From the NCBI GenBank assembly GCA_013306675.1, contig JABLUY010000281.1, positions 1 to 25,872 of the forward strand: DNA of 25,872 nt, given 5' to 3'. This document shows, piece after piece, positions 1-9,695 of the stretch (its first letter is position 1; each line of letters begins with the position of its first letter). The notes beneath the pieces were generated by a model that made no database searches, was not told where the DNA came from, and worked only from the letters and a program-made list of their open reading frames with translations. Position numbers and translations under genes: made by a program. Source of the DNA: Thraustochytrium sp. TN22 (taxonomy: Eukaryota > Sar > Bigyra > Thraustochytrida > Thraustochytriidae).

Positions 1-50
<50 letters not shown>
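1..50. repeat. CGG trinucleotide tract
   Basis: An uninterrupted CGG/GGC run opens the window and continues, less pure, to about base 113. It lies directly upstream of the first coding start, so it is probably 5' leader or promoter DNA of that gene. The true left edge is outside the window. The same GCG repeat type continues into the first codons and makes a polyalanine stretch. Confidence 0.9.
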
Positions 51-51
<1 letters not shown>

Positions 52-113
52 GGGCGGCGGGCCGAGCGTGCGCGCGGGCGCGGGGCCGGGCCGGCGCGCT
101 CGGCGGCGCGGCC

Positions 114-1844
114 ATGTCGGCGGCGGCGGCGGCGGCGGCGGGGCCGTTCAAGAAGGCGTGCGAGGCGTGCACCAAGGCCAAGAGCAAGTGCAACGGGAAA
201 CGGCCGTGCCAGAGGTGCGAAGTGAAGAACGAGGTGTGCGTGTACGCGTTCAGGCGCAAGCGCGGGCCGGCGAGGTTCAGGCAGCGCGTGCGCAGCGACG
301 AGCCGCTGGCGCCGCCCGGCAAGGCGGGGCGCATTGAGGCGCGCGCCAGGTCGGTGCGCGAGGGCGAGGAGGAGGACGTGGCGACGGTTGCCGTGGACAT
401 TAGCCCGTTCGAGCGGCGTCTGTGGACCGTCTTCTTCACCATCTTCAAGCACCAGGAGAACCAGTATCCGGACACAATGCACCGCGGCATCGCGTGGTGC
501 TGGTACGCTCGGCAGCTTCAGCTCCTGCGGAGCCACTGCAAGCGCACACAGAACAAGCAACTGAGCGAGATGATTGAGTCCTTTTTGGAGACCATGAACA
601 TGCGGCTCAAGAGCGTCGTGAGCAACGTCAAGGACGAGTGCCCTGTGGCGCCCACGTGCTGCGCAGAGTGCTCCACCACCATCATGATGCACCCGCACAA
701 GCATCCGGTGTTTCCCAAGAAGGAGGGCATGGACGAGGGCACGACGGAGCTGCTTAAGCGTGAGCGTGAGTCGCTGACCGCCGTGCCCCCGAGCAGCCGC
801 TTCAAGTACCTGCAGCGAGCCATGAAGGACAACAGCAAGGCGGCCATGGAGTTTTTGCAAAACGACGCGCCGTCTGCGTACCAGATCCACACCAACGAGG
901 CGTTCCGGCGCATGTTCAACCTTTCGGAGGAGGGCCTCCAAGAGCTCGTCTCGTGGAGCGGCACCGGGTTCTTGCCTTGGGGCGCCGATCTTGTCGCCAA
1001 GATCATCGTCTCAGAGCGCGACCTCGTCACCTTTCTGCAAATCATGGCGCTCAAGTTTCAGAGTCTCGGCATGAAACTTGACCACACCCGCGGTTACGTG
1101 CGCGAGGTGCCCAGTACGCACTCGTTCAAGTTTTGGGTTTTCAGCGAGAGCGAGGGCCTCTGGCGCCAGCGCCAGGTTCTCATGGACTGCTCGCACCGCG
1201 TTTACAAGTACCAGGAGCATGTGGAGAGCCACGTGATCTTCAACTTTGACAACCTTGGCGACGCCCTCGACTTTGACGATGAGGAGGATGAGCCCATCTC
1301 TTCGGAGCGCCTCTCTAACCAGGCACAGCAGCAGCCGTCGCATCAAGAGGATAAGGCAGGGGATGGCGCGACGACCAAGACCGATGCCGGTGCCACTGGT
1401 GCCTCCTCCTCCTCCGCCTCCGCCTCAGCCTCCTCCTCCACGACTACACCCACGCCCACGACGTCGGACTTGGCCCCGCCCATGGCGCCCATTTTGCAGC
1501 CCGTGCCCCCGGCGGCGGTCTTCCCGGTGCCCACGCCCACCGACAGCGTGCCCCAGGATCTTGCCTCGTACTACGACAATTGGGAGTTCTTCCACCCCCT
1601 GGCTGCATCGCAGTCCGAGGGCGACGAGCCGACGCCCAAGCGCAAGAGGTATACCTACACCTCGGCCAAGATGAACAATAAGCCTTCCACGGGCGCTGCG
1701 CAAGAGGTGGAGCCCGAGCGCTCCCAGGACAACAAGGAAGACGCCGGCAATGAGGCGGATGCGCCACACTACGATGATATGAACGACACAGAGTGGCTCT
1801 CTGCCCTCATTAGCTGGAACAACGGCCAGCCCTCTTCGCAGTGA
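114..1844 (+). CDS. Zn(II)2Cys6 transcription factor with PAS-like region
   Basis: Predicted nuclear sequence-specific DNA-binding protein of 576 aa in one exon. Residues 16-42 match the binuclear zinc cluster exactly: C16-x2-C19-x6-C26-x5-C32-x2-C35-x6-C42. A basic linker follows (RRKRGPARFRQRVR). Residues about 225-380 look like a PAS fold (YQIHTNEAFRRMF, then alternating hydrophobic strands), the arrangement known from fungal Ert1/AcuK gluconeogenesis regulators. A Ser/Thr/Pro/Ala-rich linker (about 420-500) leads to a basic patch (PKRKR) and an acidic-hydrophobic tail (DDMNDTEWLSALISW) that could be an activation domain. ATG 114 is the first in-frame ATG and sits after the CGG tract. The zinc cluster is certain; the PAS call is moderate; the target genes are unknown. 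A metabolic role would be analogy only. Confidence 0.88.
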   Translation: MSAAAAAAAGPFKKACEACTKAKSKCNGKRPCQRCEVKNEVCVYAFRRKRGPARFRQRVRSDEPLAPPGKAGRIEARARSVREGEEEDVATVAVDISPFERRLWTVFFTIFKHQENQYPDTMHRGIAWCWYARQLQLLRSHCKRTQNKQLSEMIESFLETMNMRLKSVVSNVKDECPVAPTCCAECSTTIMMHPHKHPVFPKKEGMDEGTTELLKRERESLTAVPPSSRFKYLQRAMKDNSKAAMEFLQNDAPSAYQIHTNEAFRRMFNLSEEGLQELVSWSGTGFLPWGADLVAKIIVSERDLVTFLQIMALKFQSLGMKLDHTRGYVREVPSTHSFKFWVFSESEGLWRQRQVLMDCSHRVYKYQEHVESHVIFNFDNLGDALDFDDEEDEPISSERLSNQAQQQPSHQEDKAGDGATTKTDAGATGASSSSASASASSSTTTPTPTTSDLAPPMAPILQPVPPAAVFPVPTPTDSVPQDLASYYDNWEFFHPLAASQSEGDEPTPKRKRYTYTSAKMNNKPSTGAAQEVEPERSQDNKEDAGNEADAPHYDDMNDTEWLSALISWNNGQPSSQ

Positions 1845-1985
1845 CTGACTTGTCAGTACTGGACAACAACAATGGACGACGGCTGACCACGTGAGGCACA
1901 CCAGCATACTCTCTTTGCAGTGATGGTGTTTCATAAGCAGGAGGATGACGATACCATGGTCCCACGACCAAGATAGACCAACATT

Positions 1986-2095
1986 CGCCACGGACGCATG
2001 CGCAAAGGACACACGTACTCGCCTCGGACCCATGCGCAAAGGATACGTCCTCGCCACGGACGCATGCGCAAAAGACACAGATTTGCCACGGACAC
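1986..2095. repeat. 32-34 bp tandem repeat, about 3.3 units
   Basis: Units begin at about 1986, 2020, 2052 and 2084. Each carries a core close to CGCCACGGACGCATGCGCAA followed by a variable A/G-rich part. The core contains the palindrome GCATGC. It lies about 140 bp after the stop of the Zn2Cys6 gene and has no coding explanation. Confidence 0.85.
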
Positions 2096-2694
2096 GACGA
2101 CGGGTGCTCCTCTCCATCTTAACTTAGCAAGTTCCTGGTATGAAAAATCTCTCATCAGATGAACAAAAGAACGGGCAACTCGATCTGAGAACCCAAACGA
2201 AACAAAAATCTCGCAGTGGCACGACTCAGAGTTACGCCCGCTCGCGCCGCGGGCCGCACCGCCAGTGGCGGGAGGGAGGGAGGGAGAAGAATATCTTCAC
2301 CCTCGTGCACGATTGTATCCTGGCCTCACGATTCACCCATCATCAGCACCAGCACCAGCACCACCGCTGCCTCCTCCTCGCTGTCAAGCCTTTGCGCCCC
2401 GCAGGCGGGCGAGCCTGGTCCGGGAGCTCGCGCGGCCACCGGGACATGTCTCGACTGCGCGTCGGAGGGCCCGACGGAGAGCCTGATGAGGGGTCGGTCA
2501 AAGCGCCGCGCGCTCGCTGATCTAGCTACTAGCCTAGCGAATAGATCTCCGTCAGCACCTGCCTGCCTGGCTCCCGGCGCGCCTCTAACCGCTCAAGGGT
2601 GCTACATTTGGTGCGCTACGCAGCGCAGCGTAGCGCCGCGCCGCGCCGCGCAGCGCTCGCCGCCTGCGCCGCGACTGGGACTGGGACGCAGAAC

Positions 2695-2745
2695 CGGACT
2701 CGGACTCGGACTCCGACTCGGGCTCGGACTCGGGCTCGGACTCGC
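2695..2745. repeat. GGACTC/GGGCTC hexanucleotide tract
   Basis: Imperfect tandem hexamers (CGGACT, CGGGCT variants) upstream of the TCP10-domain gene. A shorter tract with the same unit occurs at about 17040-17066, so the hexamer is a recurrent simple repeat in this genome. Confidence 0.8.
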
Positions 2746-2847
2746 AGGCCGCGCGGCAGAACCGAGCCGCGGCGAGCGAAAGGGCGGGCGGCGAGCGAGC
2801 GCGCGAGCGCGAGAGCGGGCGGAGGCGGAGGCCGGCGGCGAGGCGAG

Positions 2848-5814
2848 ATGCGGCGCGGCGCCAAGGCGCTGCGCGAGTGGACGCACATCGGGCCGCCGGG
2901 CATGAAGAGGATCACCTCGCGGGGCAAGCTGGTCGACGAGAACGAGAGGCCGAACGGCGGCGACGCGACGCCGCCCGCGCGCAGTCCCGTGAGCGGGAAG
3001 GCCGGCGGGGCGGAGGCGGACGGCGCCGGCGCGGGCGCGGGCGCGGGCGCGGGCGTGGGCGCGGGCGCGACGCGCGGCGCCATGGCGACCGGGTCGGAGG
3101 TGATCTCGCTGAGCAACGGCGCGACGCTGGAGGTCTTCGCGGACGGACGCAAGATCCAGAGGTCGGCGGACGGCACGGTGATCGAGATCTTCAAGGATGT
3201 ACGTTAGGCTTGGATGGCGGAAGCGCAAAAAGAAGATGAGGGGCTGACGACAAAGTGGGCACCGGCGCAGGGCACCAAGGTGCAGACGTCGCCCTCGGGC
3301 GTCAAGATCGAAGTGCGGCCGAACGGGTCCAAGGTGCAGACGAACACGGACGGCAGCGTGCTGGAGATCCAGCCAGATGGGTTCACGCGGCAGACGTCCC
3401 CGGACGGCACGGTGGTGGAGACGCGCACGGACGGCAGCCGGTGGCAAAAGAACCCGAACGGTAGGTTGTCAACACCTTGATTCGTGTTTTGCATTTGCCT
3501 TCTACTACACACACACACAAACACACATACAAGCGCATGGGGCCGCGAATAACTCCGATGCGGCCTCACGACGCGCGGACTGAAGGACTGAATGACTGAC
3601 TGGACCTTACCTCGTGATGACGTGCACTGCACAGGCGTGATCATTACGGTGTACAAGGACGGATCGCGCACGCAAGTGTTCCCTGATGGAACCTTGATCG
3701 AGGTGAAGCCAAGCGGCGAGAAGCTGCAGACGAACCCGGACGGGTCCCGACTGGAGATCACCGCGGAAGGCGTGATCCGACCGCGATCCGCGACGAAGGA
3801 GAGCACGGCGCGCGCGGAGGAGATCAAGGCGACCGCGAGCCAGGCAACGACGAGCAAGACGGCGCAGCCGTCGTCGAGCAATGGGAGCCCAAGCCCGGCC
3901 TCTCCTGCGGCACGGCAGCCGCCGGCGGCTGCGACGGCGGCGTCGCCGAGCAAGCTCCGCGGCTTCGTACGGCGCAGCTCTACGGAAAAGCCGAACGCGG
4001 CGGAGTCGGAGGTGCAACGTGAGAACATGCGGCTCAAGGACACGCTCAAGATGGTGGAAGCCAAGGCCGCGGAGGACCTGGCGAAGCTGCGGTCGACCAT
4101 GCAGGCGGAGACGCAGAAGCTCCTGCAAGAGGTCGAGGAGTCTCGCGGCAAGGTGCAGCAGGCGAGCAAGGTGGAGGCGGCTCTCCTGGAGACGACAGAG
4201 GAGCTGGAGCGCACTAAAAAGGACCTGAACTCTGTGGTCAAGGCGGACGCGGAGGAGCTGGCAGAGCTGAAGCTGAAGCTGGCCAAGGCGGAGACGGACG
4301 CGTCGGGCATCGAAGCGAGCTTCGAGCGGCGGCTGCGCGAAGAGACGGAGTCGCTGCGCGCGCAGATTCGTGACCTGGAGGAGGCGACCAAGCGCAGCGC
4401 GCAGGAGCTGCAGAGCGACGGCAACGGAGCGTCGGCGGAGCTGGCGGTCCTGCGCACAAAGCTGGCGAATGCGGAGAGCCGTGTTCGCGAGGGAGAGGCC
4501 ACGGCGGAGCAGCTGCGCGAGGCGGTGCAACGGCACGAGGCGACCATCAAGGAAGCCAAGGCGGAGGCGGAGGGACATCGGCAGGCGCTGAGCGGCATGC
4601 GCGAGACGCTGCAGGCGGCAGAGTCAGAGCAGTTGGCGCTGCACGCGCAGGTGGAAGACCTGATCTTCAAGGGCGGGTCCTGCGCCGAGCAGCTGACAGA
4701 CCTGCGCAAGGAGCGCGACGCGGCGGTGGCGGAGCGCGAGCTGGCCTACGGCAAGCTGGCGGAGCTGACGAAGAAGATGGTGGAGACGGTGAGCTCGCTG
4801 ACGGAGCGCGAGAACGAGCTGGAAGACGCGTTCACCGAGATCCGGCACCTGCGCGAGAACGCCGACCCCAAGGCGCTGGACAAGGCGCTCGGCATCGAGC
4901 GCGAGCGCGTGCAGGAGCTGGAGTCCAAGCTGCGCGCGACGCGGGCTGCGGCATCCGCCTCGAGCGGTGGCCCGGGCGGCGAGCAGCTGGGCGAGGAGCT
5001 GGCGGCCGCGCGGCGCAAGCATCAGGAGCAGGAGCGCGTCATTGCGAGCCTGGAGAAGCGCGTAGAGACCTTTGACGTTGCGCTGAACAAGGCCAAGGAG
5101 ATGAACGCCAACTCCATGGAGCACCTGCGGCACCGGCTGCAGCATGCCGAGCTCCAGTGCAACGAGCTTCAGGCCGAGCTGGACGACGCCAACGCGGAGC
5201 GCGACCAGCTGCATGCCAAGCTGGGCGAGGCTGGCGCTGCCTCCGTCACGGAGGCGGCTGCTCCGAATGCTGATGTCCAGGAGGAGCTGTCGGCGCTCCG
5301 TGTGCAGCTGGCCAAGAAGGACCGCGAGATCGCCGCGCAGAAGGTGCAGATCGACAAGCTGGAGCGTTTTCAGGCTGCGCCCGCAGTGGAGGCGATCGCC
5401 CCCATCGCGCCAACCAGCGCGGGTCCGGCGCCGGCTCGGCCGCCCATGAACGCCCTGCTTGGTCAAATTCAGGCCGGCAAGGCGCTCAAGGCGACTCCGG
5501 CGGATGAGCCTGCGCGTGCGGCGGCACCCTCGCCCGTGCCGGGTGGCTTGCTGGCGCAGATTCAAGGCGGCGCCAGGCTCAAGAAGTCGGCGCCGCCTCC
5601 TTCGTCTGCTGCTGGCACTTCGTCCGCTGCATCTCGGCCCGCAGCCGCTGGCGCGGCGCCGTCCTTTGCGGAGCTGTGCCAGCTCAAGGCGAAGCAACGC
5701 GCCGACAAGTCACAGCGCATCGACGACCTTCTTGCCAAGAAGAAGACTGGGCCTGCCTCGAACCAGAACTCGGAGCTTGCTGCCGCTCTTGCGCGCCGCA
5801 AGCAGCAGTCCTGA
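2848..5814 (+). CDS. TCP10/CPAP-like G-box, coiled-coil, double WH2 protein (3 exons)
   Basis: Exons 2848-3198, 3271-3460 and 3635-5814 join into 906 aa, with both junctions in frame and continuing the same repeat. Residues about 85-228 are a run of short beta-hairpin repeats (NGATLEV, PDGTLIEV, NPDGSRLEI) typical of the TCP10_C/G-box domain of CPAP/SAS-4, which binds STIL/Ana2 in centriole assembly. Residues about 305-759 are a long coiled coil. Two WH2-like actin-binding motifs follow: ALLGQIQAGKALK (about 785-800) and GLLAQIQGGARLKKS (817-832). The C-terminus is Lys/Arg-rich. ATG 2848 is the first in-frame ATG; the open frame upstream has none. Likely a cytoskeletal scaffold at the basal body or flagellum (inference). 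Usually the G-box is C-terminal in CPAP; here it is N-terminal. Confidence 0.85.
3199..3270 (+). other. Intron 1 of TCP10-domain gene
   Basis: A 72-nt intron with donor GTACGT and acceptor GCGCAG, in phase 0. Removing it joins IEIFKD to GTKVQTSP, restoring the KDG...SPSG periodicity of the G-box repeats. Without removal the upstream frame stops at 3207. Confidence 0.85.
3461..3634 (+). other. Intron 2 of TCP10-domain gene
   Basis: A 174-nt intron with donor GTAGGT and acceptor TGCACAG, in phase 1. The joined codon is GGC (Gly), giving NPNG-VIITVYKDG, which again fits the G-box repeat. It contains an ACACAC-rich stretch at about 3507-3530. Confidence 0.85.
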
Positions 5815-5984
5815 TGACGATGATCAAATGAATGCCGCGACACGCACATCACACCTACGATGACAATAATAATCTGAAGAAATCAGTCAGTTGCTGCCAA
5901 GTTAGGTAATCGCGCCAGCCATGCCGCGCCGGTCGGCTGGCTGACAGGCTGGCTGACTGGCTGACTGGCCAAGTGTCAGTCAGG

Positions 5985-8900
5985 TCAGGGAGAGGGAGAC
6001 GCAATTCTGTCAATGTATCCCTGGCGGTTGGCTTGTATGTTGTCGAGAAGAATCTCCCGAGTGTGTGGGAAAAGTTCTGTGAGGACGACAAAGATGGGCT
6101 GCACAACATAGTCGATGAATCCGACTTGGACGTTGGCTTCGACTTTTGGATCGTCGAGATTTTGCATGTGCGGCGTCCGCGGCAGGTCGAGCCTCTCCTC
6201 GTCGTGAGCCTGTTGCTTGAACTCCTCGAGGACGAGTTGCGCCCATTTTTGCGCCATGGCCGGAGGTGCTGTTTGCGCGCCAATGTCGCAGGCGTGGAGA
6301 ATGAAGGAGGTGAGGGTCTGACGGTGGTCTGTGGAGTCACGAAAGGAAACGATGGGCGAGCGGTCGTCGAGGAAGACGCGCATCTGCGTGAGGAGGGTCG
6401 CGTGGTTCTTCATGTCGGTGGAGAGGATCTGCCCGATGATGAGGCGGCGAATTTCACGGAATTTGACGGGCGAAATTTCCGCGAGAATGTCGGTGCCCGG
6501 GGTGGAGAGGACCTCGAAGGCGACGGCAGAGTGCATGTTTTCGAGGACGGATACGTCGTTGTAACGCATGGCGAGCGCGGACAAGGACTTGGTTTCAAAG
6601 TCGTTGGTGCGGCCGGTGTGACCGACATCGTGGCAGATGGCCGCCATGAGAAGCGCGAGGACATCGTGATAGTGCATGCCGCTCGAGGCGGAGGTGTTGA
6701 GGATGATGGCGTAGGCCTGCTGAAAGACGTGCGCGGCATGGAACCAGTTGTGGTAGGGGTTGTCCAGGTACCGATCCCTAATTGCGGAGATAAAGGAGTG
6801 TACCTTGGTCTCGTCGAGGGAGAACTTTTGACAGAGACCGAGGCGGTAGATGGCAGTAGAAACGTCGTCAACGAGCTCACCGGAGGTGCGGTCGAGAACG
6901 TCAAAGTGCCAGCGGCCAAAAGCCTGATGCATGGGGTCGGCGATTTCCTCGCAGTGTCTCTTGGCGAGATGAAGAAAGGCGTCGGGTGAAGGGAGCGGAA
7001 ACTCTTGGAGGATCTTACGGAAAGCGTGATCGATGACAGCGCCCTGAGCACCGTCAATCTCGCTCAGGGAGAAGCGCGATCTTAGCTTGCCAACTTCGTT
7101 GGAGCGCCTCCTACGCACGACACCGAGAAACTTGGAAATGGCCTTGGTGGCCGTCTGCAGCTGAATGGCCTCGTTGGCGAGTTCTTCGGAGAACTCGCTT
7201 TCGTCGGTGAACTGCGTCTGGTCGCGCAGAAGCGACCGAATGACATCGGAAGCGTCGCTGCTGGCAATGGCCTTGTCGTACTGGAAGTTGACGGCGTGTG
7301 AGTTCATCGCAAGCGCGATGCGCACGCTCACGAGGTCGCAAATTCTAATGTCGAAGTCGGTGAAGTAGGTGATGGCGGCCGGCGCCGGCGCCGCGCGGTG
7401 TGAGGCGCGGCCGGCGGGATTTGTGGCCGCAGCTGTCGCACTATCTGCGCTGGAGGCGCCGGCAATTGCGCTAACCGCGGCACCGAGGGCGGCGGGGGTC
7501 CTGTGCACGTCTGCGTTCGCCTCCGGCTGGAATTCTTCCTCGAGCTCCTGCTTGGATCGCGGCGAGTGGAGCTTTTCGACCTTGGGAGTGGGCTCCGCGA
7601 GCGAACGGGCGCGGCCAATCTGGAGGGCGGTCATGGATCGGTTGACGCTCATACGCATGGATTGCGTGTTGCTGCCATCGCGGATGTCGAGCGAGCGCTG
7701 GCCGTTGATGACCTCGGCAGTGAGCGGTGCAAGTCGCGGCTGCTCCGGGGTGGTGGCGCGCTTGTTGATGAGCTGCAGGACACCAAAGATTCGGTCCTTG
7801 GCGACAACGGGGACTGTGAGCACTGAGCGCGACGGACTGTCCTTGGCCTGGTCCCACATGCGGTCAAAGCGTGCATCGCGGTAGGCATCTCGCACGTTGA
7901 GGACCTCCTCGTGCTCGGCGACCCAGCCCGTGAGGCCCTGACCATACGGCACGAGGCGGCCGGACTTGGTACCGTCCGAGGCGTAGATGCAAAAGAGGTC
8001 CCTGCGAAGCTGATCGCACAAGTACAGGCGCACGGTCTCAGCGTCAGTGGCGGCCTGCAGCAGGCGCAAGAGGTCGTTGATGAGCGTGCGCGACTCGATC
8101 TGGCTACAAACGGCACGCGCCACGCGTGTGAAGCGCTCAAGCTGCATGTGCTGCGCGGAGCTCCGCTTCTCGTGCGCAATGAGGCGCGACACGTAGCGCA
8201 GGTGCTGGCTGATGCGCATGGCAGTCACCTCGTCGGCGCGCGAAAAGCCCTCCGGGTTTGACGCGTTGATAAATTGCAGCACCGTGTGCGACCCACGACG
8301 TGGTTGATGAGTCTCGACAGGGATGCTGATGACCGAGGACGCCGCCCTTTCTACGTTCTTGTCCAAGTACGGGTGCGACTGGTTTGGCAGGTCGTTGAGC
8401 ACGTGCAGCTTTCCGAGGAAGACGCAATGGCGCGCCAGGCAGGTGTCAAGGACGATGGCGTTGGTCAGAACGTCCCATACGGTGTCCAGGTCCTCGTCGA
8501 TCTGCAGCAGTCGCACGCGCTCCACGGGCAAAACCCGGCGCGCCTGCCATAGCGTGTGCTCCAGACTTTGGCTCAGGTGCGCGATCTGGCTCGCACACAC
8601 CTTGTGCAGCGAGTCGAAGCTGCTTGTCGATGTCTGCGGTGCCAGCTGCTGCCGCTGCAATTTCCCCTTGCTGGTTTTGGTGTGGCGAACGTACATTGAA
8701 GCTGAGCGATGATGGCGCTCCTCACCTCTGGCATCGTGTGGGCGTCGATTCACGGCCTCGCTGGCACGCGCCAGGCCGGAGCCGGTCATCAAACCAATTA
8801 CACTCTCCATGATACCGCATTCTTCTTCCAATCGCACGATGAGATCTTCCTTCTCCTCGTCGTCCGCACCGCGAATCAGGATCCGCAAGGCTTCATCGCT

Positions 8901-9275
8901 CTCCTTGCTACCGCGATGGCGGATGAGGCGCACCTTGCACAGCAGTGTCGACGTCGCGCTTGCACGCTCGCCGCCTTGTGGCACAATCTCCTGGCTGCTG
9001 CCGTACAGTCGACGTGGAGACGGCGAGAACGCTGACGGTCGGGCACGCGCCAGCCGCGCAGCTCCTGGTGCATGCACCACGGGAGCATCGTAGAATTGAG
9101 CGACTTCGTCGTACGAAGTGTAGCTCAAACGACGGGAAGAGGCACCATCTGCATTCGAAGAAATGGGCAGCGACGTCATGGACATGGACATGGTCTTGCG
9201 CATCCCGGCGCTCCCATACAGTTCATTCGCCGGAGTCACCAGATCGCCGCCAGAACGTGATCGAAAACTGAGCAT
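5985..9275 (-). CDS. GAF-domain class I cyclic nucleotide phosphodiesterase
   Basis: Predicted to hydrolyse cAMP and/or cGMP to the 5' nucleoside monophosphate. From the first in-frame ATG (9275) the protein is 1096 aa. Two GAF modules precede the catalytic domain: a weaker one at about 250-345 and a clear one at about 390-510 (GQGLTGWVAEHEEVLNVRDA, then FGVLQLINKR). The catalytic domain is complete: H842-N-W-F-H846, H882-D883-V-G-H886, D997 in HACDIG, and the substrate glutamine Q1050 in VQVGFIDYVVQPIF. The 40-residue spacing of the first two histidines matches the PDE family. The second GAF domain lacks a clear NKFDE motif, so cyclic-nucleotide binding there is uncertain. No membrane segment is seen. 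It converges on the TCP10-domain gene, with 170 bp between the stops. Nucleotide specificity cannot be read from sequence alone. Confidence 0.92.
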   Translation of the reverse strand: MLSFRSRSGGDLVTPANELYGSAGMRKTMSMSMTSLPISSNADGASSRRLSYTSYDEVAQFYDAPVVHAPGAARLARARPSAFSPSPRRLYGSSQEIVPQGGERASATSTLLCKVRLIRHRGSKESDEALRILIRGADDEEKEDLIVRLEEECGIMESVIGLMTGSGLARASEAVNRRPHDARGEERHHRSASMYVRHTKTSKGKLQRQQLAPQTSTSSFDSLHKVCASQIAHLSQSLEHTLWQARRVLPVERVRLLQIDEDLDTVWDVLTNAIVLDTCLARHCVFLGKLHVLNDLPNQSHPYLDKNVERAASSVISIPVETHQPRRGSHTVLQFINASNPEGFSRADEVTAMRISQHLRYVSRLIAHEKRSSAQHMQLERFTRVARAVCSQIESRTLINDLLRLLQAATDAETVRLYLCDQLRRDLFCIYASDGTKSGRLVPYGQGLTGWVAEHEEVLNVRDAYRDARFDRMWDQAKDSPSRSVLTVPVVAKDRIFGVLQLINKRATTPEQPRLAPLTAEVINGQRSLDIRDGSNTQSMRMSVNRSMTALQIGRARSLAEPTPKVEKLHSPRSKQELEEEFQPEANADVHRTPAALGAAVSAIAGASSADSATAAATNPAGRASHRAAPAPAAITYFTDFDIRICDLVSVRIALAMNSHAVNFQYDKAIASSDASDVIRSLLRDQTQFTDESEFSEELANEAIQLQTATKAISKFLGVVRRRRSNEVGKLRSRFSLSEIDGAQGAVIDHAFRKILQEFPLPSPDAFLHLAKRHCEEIADPMHQAFGRWHFDVLDRTSGELVDDVSTAIYRLGLCQKFSLDETKVHSFISAIRDRYLDNPYHNWFHAAHVFQQAYAIILNTSASSGMHYHDVLALLMAAICHDVGHTGRTNDFETKSLSALAMRYNDVSVLENMHSAVAFEVLSTPGTDILAEISPVKFREIRRLIIGQILSTDMKNHATLLTQMRVFLDDRSPIVSFRDSTDHRQTLTSFILHACDIGAQTAPPAMAQKWAQLVLEEFKQQAHDEERLDLPRTPHMQNLDDPKVEANVQVGFIDYVVQPIFVVLTELFPHTREILLDNIQANRQGYIDRIASPSP

Positions 9276-9300
9276 GATGTATGTTGATTGTGCAGCGATG

Positions 9301-9420
9301 CGAATGCACGCACGGCGACGCGAATGTAGGCCTGGCCAAGCGAATGCAGCCACGGCAACGCGAATGCACGCACGGCAATGCGAATGCAGGCACGGCAACG
9401 CGAATGCAGGCACGGCAACG
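9301..9420. repeat. 20-bp tandem repeat, 6 units
   Basis: Six consecutive 20-bp units start at 9301, 9321, 9341, 9361, 9381 and 9401, with consensus close to CGAATGCAGGCACGGCAACG, plus a partial seventh. Units are directly abutting with no spacers. The array lies immediately upstream of the PDE start codon, in its putative 5' leader. Confidence 0.95.
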
Positions 9421-9464
9421 CGAATGGCACGGCACGCTTGTGCGTGGCGATTACCTTGCTCGTG

Positions 9465-9695
9465 CTTGCACTGCCGGGCGCGAGCGTGCGCTTTGTGCTT
9501 GCGCTGCCGGGCGCGAGCGTGCGCTTTGTGCTTGCGCTGCCGGGCGCGAGCGTGCGCTTTGTGCTTGCGCTGCCGGGCGCGAGCGTGCGCTTTGTGCTTG
9601 CGCTGCCGGGCGCGAGCGTGCGCTTTGTGCTTGCGCTGCCGGGCGCGAGCGTGCGCTTTGTGCTTGCGCTGCCGGGCGCGAGCGTGCGCTTTGCG
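9465..9695. repeat. 33-bp minisatellite, 7 units
   Basis: Seven nearly identical 33-bp units start at 9465 and every 33 bases to 9663, followed by a decayed partial unit. Because 33 is a multiple of three and the unit has no stop, every frame across it is open. In the PDE frame (minus) it would encode an 11-residue basic repeat, KHKAHARARQR, but no ATG precedes it in that frame. Confidence 0.95.

Larger units (their letters stand above)
1845..2847. other. Intergenic region without a supported gene
   Basis: About 1 kb between two genes on the same strand. It holds a 32-34 bp tandem repeat (1986-2095), a GGGA run near 2270-2284, an AGCACC run near 2345-2362 and a GGACTC-type hexanucleotide tract near 2695-2745. 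Open frames here are short, lack recognisable domains and mostly translate the simple repeats. The right part is probably promoter and 5' leader of the TCP10-domain gene. Confidence 0.7.

Noticed and set aside
2140-2905. Overlapping short open frames upstream of the TCP10-domain gene
   Set aside because: They translate simple repeats into Arg/Thr/Gly-rich strings and show no conserved motif.
3204-4709. 501-codon open frame on the minus strand
   Set aside because: It overlaps introns and exons of the TCP10-domain gene, and its product is a Ser/Cys/Arg-rich shadow of the coiled coil.
5973-6989. 338-codon open frame on the plus strand
   Set aside because: Antisense to the conserved catalytic domain of the phosphodiesterase; no domain of its own.
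9301-9695. Possible CRISPR-like array
   Set aside because: The 20-bp and 33-bp units abut without spacers, and the genome is eukaryotic; these are minisatellites.
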